From Pseudomonas sp. GR 6-02 (GTDB taxonomy: Bacteria > Pseudomonadota > Gammaproteobacteria > Pseudomonadales > Pseudomonadaceae), in NCBI RefSeq assembly GCF_001655615.1, contig NZ_CP011567.1, forward strand, positions 2,737,001 to 2,801,000: a DNA stretch of 64,000 bases, in the 5' to 3' direction. Numbering within the stretch: position 1 is the first letter of the stretch; each line of letters starts with the position of its first letter. This document shows, piece after piece, positions 60,369 to 64,000 of the stretch. The notes beneath the pieces are model-generated. The model was not told the DNA's origin and did no database searches. It saw nothing but the letters and a program-made list of their open reading frames with translations. The position numbers and the translations under genes are program-made.

Positions 60369-61829
60369 TCAGAGACCCCAACGCGGGATGTGATGACTGC
60401 CCATGGAAATGCAGATGTTCTTGATTTCGGCGAACACCTCAAAGCTGTACTGGCCGCCTTCGCGTCCGGTACCGGAACCTTTCACACCACCGAACGGCTG
60501 ACGCAAGTCCCGCACGTTCTGACTGTTGATGAACACCATGCCGGCTTCGATGCCGTAGGCCAGGCGATGGGCCTTGCCGATGTCCTGGGTCCAGATGTAA
60601 GACGCCAGGCCATACTCGGTATCGTTGGCCAGTTGCAGGGCCTCGGCTTCGTCCTTGAACGGAATCAGGCACACCACCGGACCGAAGATCTCTTCCTGGG
60701 CGATACGCATCTTGTTGTTCACGTCGGCGAACACCGTCGGCTGAATGAACTGGCCTTTACTCAGGTGCGCCGGCAAGTTGGCCGGACGTTCCAGACCACC
60801 GGCGAGGAGGGTGGCGCCTTCCTCGATGCCGATCTTGATGTAGCCAGTGACCTTGTCGTAGTGGGCCTGAGTGATCATCGAGCCGACCTGAGTCTTCGGG
60901 TCCTGTGGATCGCCGACGATCAAGCGTTTGGCGCGGGCAGCAAACTCGGCGACGAACTGAGGGTAAACGCTTTCCTGAATGAAGATCCGGCTACCAGCGG
61001 TGCAGCGTTCGCCGTTCAGCGAGAAGATGGTGAACAGTGCGGCGTCGAGGGCGCGCTCCAGGTCCGCATCTTCAAAGATCAGCACCGGTGACTTGCCGCC
61101 GAGTTCCATGGAGTATTTTTTGAGGCCGGCGGTCTGCATGATTTTCTTGCCGGTGGCGGTACCTCCGGTGAAGGAAATCGCACGTACATCTGGGTGGCGA
61201 ACCAGCGCGTCACCGGCGGTGGCGCCGTAACCCTGGATGACGTTGAGCACGCCATTGGGAATGCCGGCCTCAACAGCCAGACGACCGAGTTCGTTGGCTG
61301 TCAGCGGGGACAGCTCGGACATCTTCAGCACTGCAGTATTGCCCAGTGCCAGGCACGGCGCGGTTTTCCAGGTGGCTGTCATGAACGGCACGTTCCACGG
61401 TGACACCAGACCGCAAACACCCACCGGCTGATACAGGGTGTAGTTGAGCATCTGGTCGTCGACGGGGTAAGAGTGACCGTCCATGCGGGTGCAGACTTCG
61501 GCGAAGAAATCGAAGTTGTGCGAAGCGCGGGGGATCAACACATTTTTGGTCTGATGGATCGGAAGGCCCGTGTCCAGCGTTTCCAGTTCGGCCAGACGCG
61601 GGACATTCTGCTCGATCAGCTCACCGAGCTTGCGCATCAGTCGGGCACGTTCCTTGGCTGGCGTATTAGCCCACTTGGGGAAGGCTTCCTTGGCCGCGGC
61701 TACGGCCTGAGCGACTTCTTCGGCGCCGCCGCTGGCGATTTCACCGATGGCTTCACCGGTGGCCGGGTTGTAGTTGACGAAAACGTCTTTGCTTTCGACC
61801 TCACGGCCGTTGATCCAGTGTTTGATCAT
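60369..61829 (-). CDS. hpaE: 5-Carboxymethyl-2-hydroxymuconic-semialdehyde dehydrogenase
   Basis: A 486-residue NAD-dependent aldehyde dehydrogenase that oxidises the ring-cleavage product to 5-carboxymethyl-2-hydroxymuconate. It shows IKHWINGREVESKDVFVNYNPATGE at the N-terminus, SPWNVPFMTATWKTAPCLALGNT, FTGGTATGKKIM, MELGGKSPVLIFEDAD and the nucleophile in NGERCTAGSRIFIQ. The ATG at 61829 gives normal HpaE length and lies five bases after hpaG2; a TTG nine bases earlier would overlap the hpaG2 stop. Confidence 0.94.
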   Translation of the reverse strand: MIKHWINGREVESKDVFVNYNPATGEAIGEIASGGAEEVAQAVAAAKEAFPKWANTPAKERARLMRKLGELIEQNVPRLAELETLDTGLPIHQTKNVLIPRASHNFDFFAEVCTRMDGHSYPVDDQMLNYTLYQPVGVCGLVSPWNVPFMTATWKTAPCLALGNTAVLKMSELSPLTANELGRLAVEAGIPNGVLNVIQGYGATAGDALVRHPDVRAISFTGGTATGKKIMQTAGLKKYSMELGGKSPVLIFEDADLERALDAALFTIFSLNGERCTAGSRIFIQESVYPQFVAEFAARAKRLIVGDPQDPKTQVGSMITQAHYDKVTGYIKIGIEEGATLLAGGLERPANLPAHLSKGQFIQPTVFADVNNKMRIAQEEIFGPVVCLIPFKDEAEALQLANDTEYGLASYIWTQDIGKAHRLAYGIEAGMVFINSQNVRDLRQPFGGVKGSGTGREGGQYSFEVFAEIKNICISMGSHHIPRWGL

Positions 61830-61834
61830 GTTGC

Positions 61835-62605
61835 TCAAGCCTCTTTCCGGGCGGAGAAGAATTCCGCTTCGCTAACAATTCGATTAACCAGGCGACCCAC
61901 GCCTTCCACTTCCACAATCACTTCATCGCCTGGAACCACATCGGCCAGACCTTCCGGCGTGCCCGTAGCGATCATGTCGCCGGGCTGCAAGGTCATGAAG
62001 CTGGACAGGTATTCGATCAGGTAAGGGATGTCGAAAATCATGTCGGAGGTCGAGCCTTCCTGACGTAACTCACCGTTGATCCAGGTGCGCAGTTTCAGGT
62101 TGCTCGGGTCCGGCACGTCGGCGACGTCGACGATCCACGGACCGACCGGCGTCGTGGCATCGCGGTTCTTCACCCGCAGGTTGGGCCGGTAGTAATTTTC
62201 CAGGTAGTCACGGATCGCGTAGTCGTTGCACACCGTGTAGCCGGCCAGGTACTGGAGGGCGTCTTCACGCTTGACGTTACGCGCGGGCTTGCCGATGACG
62301 GCGACCAGTTCGCACTCGTAGTGCATATAGGCGACGTTGTCCGGGCGCCATGTAGCCTGGTTATGGCCGGTGTAGGTGCCCGGGGACTTGATGAACGCCA
62401 GGGGCTCGGTGGGCGGCTTGAAGGCCAACTCGGCGGCGTGGTCGGCGTAGTTCAGGCCCAGGGCGAACATGCTGCCGGTGGCCGGTGGCAGCCATTGCAC
62501 TTGTTCTTCGGCCAGCAGGCGGCCGTCGGCCAGGCGCACGGCGTTGTGCTCTTCGACATGGACGAGGTGGACTTCACCTTCAAAGCGGATACGGGCGTGT
62601 TTCAT
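61835..62605 (-). CDS. hpaG2: Homoprotocatechuate decarboxylase/isomerase, C-terminal-type subunit
   Basis: A 256-residue member of the fumarylacetoacetate hydrolase fold. It carries GLNYADHAAELAFKPPTEPLAFIKSPGTYTG, the metal-ligand acidic residues in HYECELVAVIGKPARNV and GPWIVDVADVPDP, and FMTLQPGDMIATGTPEGLADVVPGDEV. With hpaG1 it corresponds to the two halves of the fused HpaG/HpcE of enterobacteria, which decarboxylates 5-oxopent-3-ene-1,2,5-tricarboxylate and isomerises the product. It lies 11 bases after hpaG1. Confidence 0.93.
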   Translation of the reverse strand: MKHARIRFEGEVHLVHVEEHNAVRLADGRLLAEEQVQWLPPATGSMFALGLNYADHAAELAFKPPTEPLAFIKSPGTYTGHNQATWRPDNVAYMHYECELVAVIGKPARNVKREDALQYLAGYTVCNDYAIRDYLENYYRPNLRVKNRDATTPVGPWIVDVADVPDPSNLKLRTWINGELRQEGSTSDMIFDIPYLIEYLSSFMTLQPGDMIATGTPEGLADVVPGDEVIVEVEGVGRLVNRIVSEAEFFSARKEA

Positions 62606-62616
62606 GGAAGCTCCTG

Positions 62617-63273
62617 TTACTCGGCCACGATGTGGTTGACGAGGCGGCCCAGGCCGCTGATTTCGACTTCGACGGTGTCACCGGGCTGGACATCGACACG
62701 GCCTTCAGGGGTGCCTGTGATCAGCACATCGCCTTCGTGGAGGGTCATGAATTCGCTGATTTCGGCGATCAACTGGGGAATGCTGCGGACAAAGTTGGCC
62801 GTGGAGTTTTCCTGGCGCAGTTCACCGTTGACGAACAGTTTCAGACTCAACTGATGCGGATCGGCGAGCTGGTCAAGGCCCACCAATTCCGGGCCCAGCG
62901 AGCAGAAGCCGTCACGACACTTGGCTTTCACCGCCGGGCGGTAGTAGCTGTCTTCCGGCAGGCTGAACTCGTTGACGATGGTGTAGCCGGCCACATGTTC
63001 CAGCGCATTCTCGATGCTGACCCGGCTGGCGCTTTTACCGATCACCACACCCAGTGCAGGCCCCGGTTGCAGGCGTTCACCTTGCGGATGAATCACCGTG
63101 CGGTCATGACCATTGCGGGTGTTGGGCGTCTTGATGAACAGCACCGGTTTAACCGGCGGCTTCTGGTAAGGCGCTTGCCCGAATTCGGCGACACGCTGGT
63201 TCAGCAACCCTTGATAGTTCAGCGCAACGCCGAACAGGGTGCCGTTCGCAACATCATGCAGGGCACGGCTCAT
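62617..63273 (-). CDS. hpaG1: Homoprotocatechuate decarboxylase/isomerase, N-terminal-type subunit
   Basis: A 218-residue protein of the same fold as HpaG2: GVALNYQGLLNQRVAEFGQAPYQKPPVKPVLFIKTPNT, then GPALGVVIGKSASRVSIENALEHVAGYTIVNEFS and FMTLHEGDVLITGTPEGRVDVQPGDTVEVEISGLG. In E. coli the homologous sequence is the first half of one 429-residue chain; here it is a separate gene. It is first in the nine-gene operon and is divergent from hpaA across 189 bases carrying a promoter and GTTAAC repeats. Confidence 0.93.
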   Translation of the reverse strand: MSRALHDVANGTLFGVALNYQGLLNQRVAEFGQAPYQKPPVKPVLFIKTPNTRNGHDRTVIHPQGERLQPGPALGVVIGKSASRVSIENALEHVAGYTIVNEFSLPEDSYYRPAVKAKCRDGFCSLGPELVGLDQLADPHQLSLKLFVNGELRQENSTANFVRSIPQLIAEISEFMTLHEGDVLITGTPEGRVDVQPGDTVEVEISGLGRLVNHIVAE

Positions 63274-63321
63274 GCTTTTCTCCTGGCAATGGCGGAGCAG
63301 TGACTGCTTCGCGAAATATTC

Positions 63322-63355
63322 GTTAACCTGTTAACGTTATAATTAATATGTTAAC
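63322..63355. promoter_or_regulatory. GTTAAC repeats, candidate HpaR operators
   Basis: GTTAAC occurs at 63322-63327, 63330-63335 and 63350-63355. The first two form GTTAACCTGTTAAC around the predicted hpaG1 start site; the third is inside the promoter spacer, positions suited to repression by HpaR. Confidence 0.5.
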
Positions 63356-63364
63356 AACCGTCAA
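63336..63364 (-). promoter_or_regulatory. hpaG1 operon promoter
   Basis: Minus strand: TTGACG (63359-63364), a 17-base spacer and TATAAC (63336-63341). On the plus strand an overlapping TATAAT (63338-63343) could serve hpaA, but it lacks a good -35 box, as expected for an activator-dependent promoter. Confidence 0.65.
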
Positions 63365-63462
63365 GCGTGGCAAAATGCGCTGGCAGTGGTTAGCCGCCGC
63401 AAACCGGCGCAGGATGAAAGTCCTTGCACTGCCAACACGCAAACAAGAAAGAGAACCGAGCG

Positions 63463-64000
63463 ATGATCGATCGTCAGCCGATCCCCAATATCAACATCGG
63501 TCAGGTCTACGACCAGCGTTACAGCGATGCCGAAGTGCACTACGACAAACTCGGCAATCTGGCTGAGTTCTTCGGCCGCAATATGCCCGTGCACCGACAC
63601 GACCGGTTCTTCCAGGTGCATTACGTGAAGAGCGGTGCGGTGCGGGTCTATCTGGATGACCAGCAATACCTCGAGTCGGGACCGATGTTTTTCCTCACGC
63701 CACCGACGGTGGCCCATTCCTTCGTCACCGAAGCGGACGCCGACGGGCATGTGTTGACGGTGCGCCAGCAACTGGTCTGGCAGTTGATCGATGCCGATCC
63801 GAGTCTGGCGCCGGGCTCGCAGTTGCCAGCGGCTTGCGTGGCATTGGCGGGGCTGGCACCACAGTTCCAGCCCGAGGTCAGGAGACTGGAGTTTCTGTTC
63901 GAGGAACTGTGCAACGAAATCAACGGCGACAAGCCAGGGCGGGGGGCGGCCTTGGAGAGCCTGACGCGATTGATCGTGATCAGCCTGCTCAGGCTGTGCG
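63463..64000 (+). CDS. hpaA: 4-Hydroxyphenylacetate catabolism regulator HpaA, AraC family, 3' end outside window
   Basis: The first 179 codons of an AraC-type activator. The sequence MIDRQPIPNINIGQVYDQRY and the cupin-like sensing region (PVHRHDRFFQVHYVKSGAVRVYLDDQQYLESGPMFFLTPPTVAHSF) match HpaA, which senses 4-hydroxyphenylacetate and in other bacteria activates the hydroxylase genes hpaBC located after it. The DNA-binding half is beyond base 64000, so this rests on the N-terminal domain and context. It is divergent from hpaG1. Whether hpaBC follow cannot be seen; this matters because a C2/C1-type hydroxylase is already present at 36058. Confidence 0.9.
   Translation, partial: MIDRQPIPNINIGQVYDQRYSDAEVHYDKLGNLAEFFGRNMPVHRHDRFFQVHYVKSGAVRVYLDDQQYLESGPMFFLTPPTVAHSFVTEADADGHVLTVRQQLVWQLIDADPSLAPGSQLPAACVALAGLAPQFQPEVRRLEFLFEELCNEINGDKPGRGAALESLTRLIVISLLRLC

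Noticed and set aside
59523..61091. 522-codon open frame on the plus strand opposite hpaD and hpaE
   Set aside because: It lies antisense to two firmly identified genes, spans the hpaD-hpaE gap and has no domain or ribosome site; long antisense frames are common in GC-rich DNA.
1..64000. CRISPR arrays, IS elements, integrases, tRNA genes or prophage remnants
   Set aside because: No regular direct repeats with spacers, no transposase- or integrase-like protein and no tRNA fold were found; the only repeats are REP elements and short palindromes.

Overview
The window is Pseudomonas-type chromosomal DNA: high GC, dense, with FdhA, FerR/Ech/Vdh/Fcs, VanAB, OprD-family porins, REP elements and A-rich Crc/Hfq-like leaders. 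It reads as an almost continuous catabolic region for plant phenolics and aromatic amines. I see no tRNA, rRNA, CRISPR array, IS element or prophage gene.

Layout. (a) 1-5742: the 5' part of fdhA, then a module of beta-lactamase-fold serine hydrolase, outer-membrane channel, polyamine-type binding protein and a TetR regulator. (b) 5906-17039: a XylR/DmpR-type sigma-54 activator, divergent from a benzaldehyde-dehydrogenase-like gene with a well-formed -24/-12 promoter, followed by a CalA-type coniferyl alcohol dehydrogenase and an envelope module (DUF1302, DUF1329, YCF48 propeller, MMPL/RND). (c) 17184-21916: AraC regulator, Phenol_MetA_deg channel, MFS carrier and amidase, ended by a REP doublet. 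(d) 22122-35783: aromatic-acid MFS and OprD porin, ferR, the ferulate operon ech-vdh-fcs-thiolase, vanR, vanAB and a FeaB-like aldehyde dehydrogenase. This converts ferulate to vanillin, vanillate and protocatechuate. (e) 36058-38252: a two-component 4-hydroxyphenylacetate 3-hydroxylase of the Acinetobacter C2/C1 kind, whose reductase carries a MarR-like tail. (f) 38360-45215: LuxR regulator, Phenol_MetA_deg channel, MFS and HDAC-family amidohydrolase, then a short soluble chemoreceptor and a second porin. (g) 45521-53630: APC permease, DUF3156, FeaR-like regulator, two SDRs, MoaF, LuxR, cupin and FAD amine oxidase, probably tyramine/dopamine oxidation. (h) 53863-64000: hpaR, the homoprotocatechuate meta-cleavage operon hpaG1-G2-E-D-F-X-H-I plus a succinate-semialdehyde dehydrogenase, and the start of hpaA.

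Together these genes could take ferulate (and coniferyl alcohol) to protocatechuate, and tyramine or 4-hydroxyphenylacetate to pyruvate and succinate. Three separate uptake-plus-amide-hydrolase modules sit among them. The main hypothesis offered here is that the region feeds on plant hydroxycinnamic acid amides such as feruloyltyramine and feruloylputrescine, which would be split into exactly the two products the rest of the window degrades. That linkage is inference. The individual ferulate, vanillate and HPA pathway calls are well supported by sequence.
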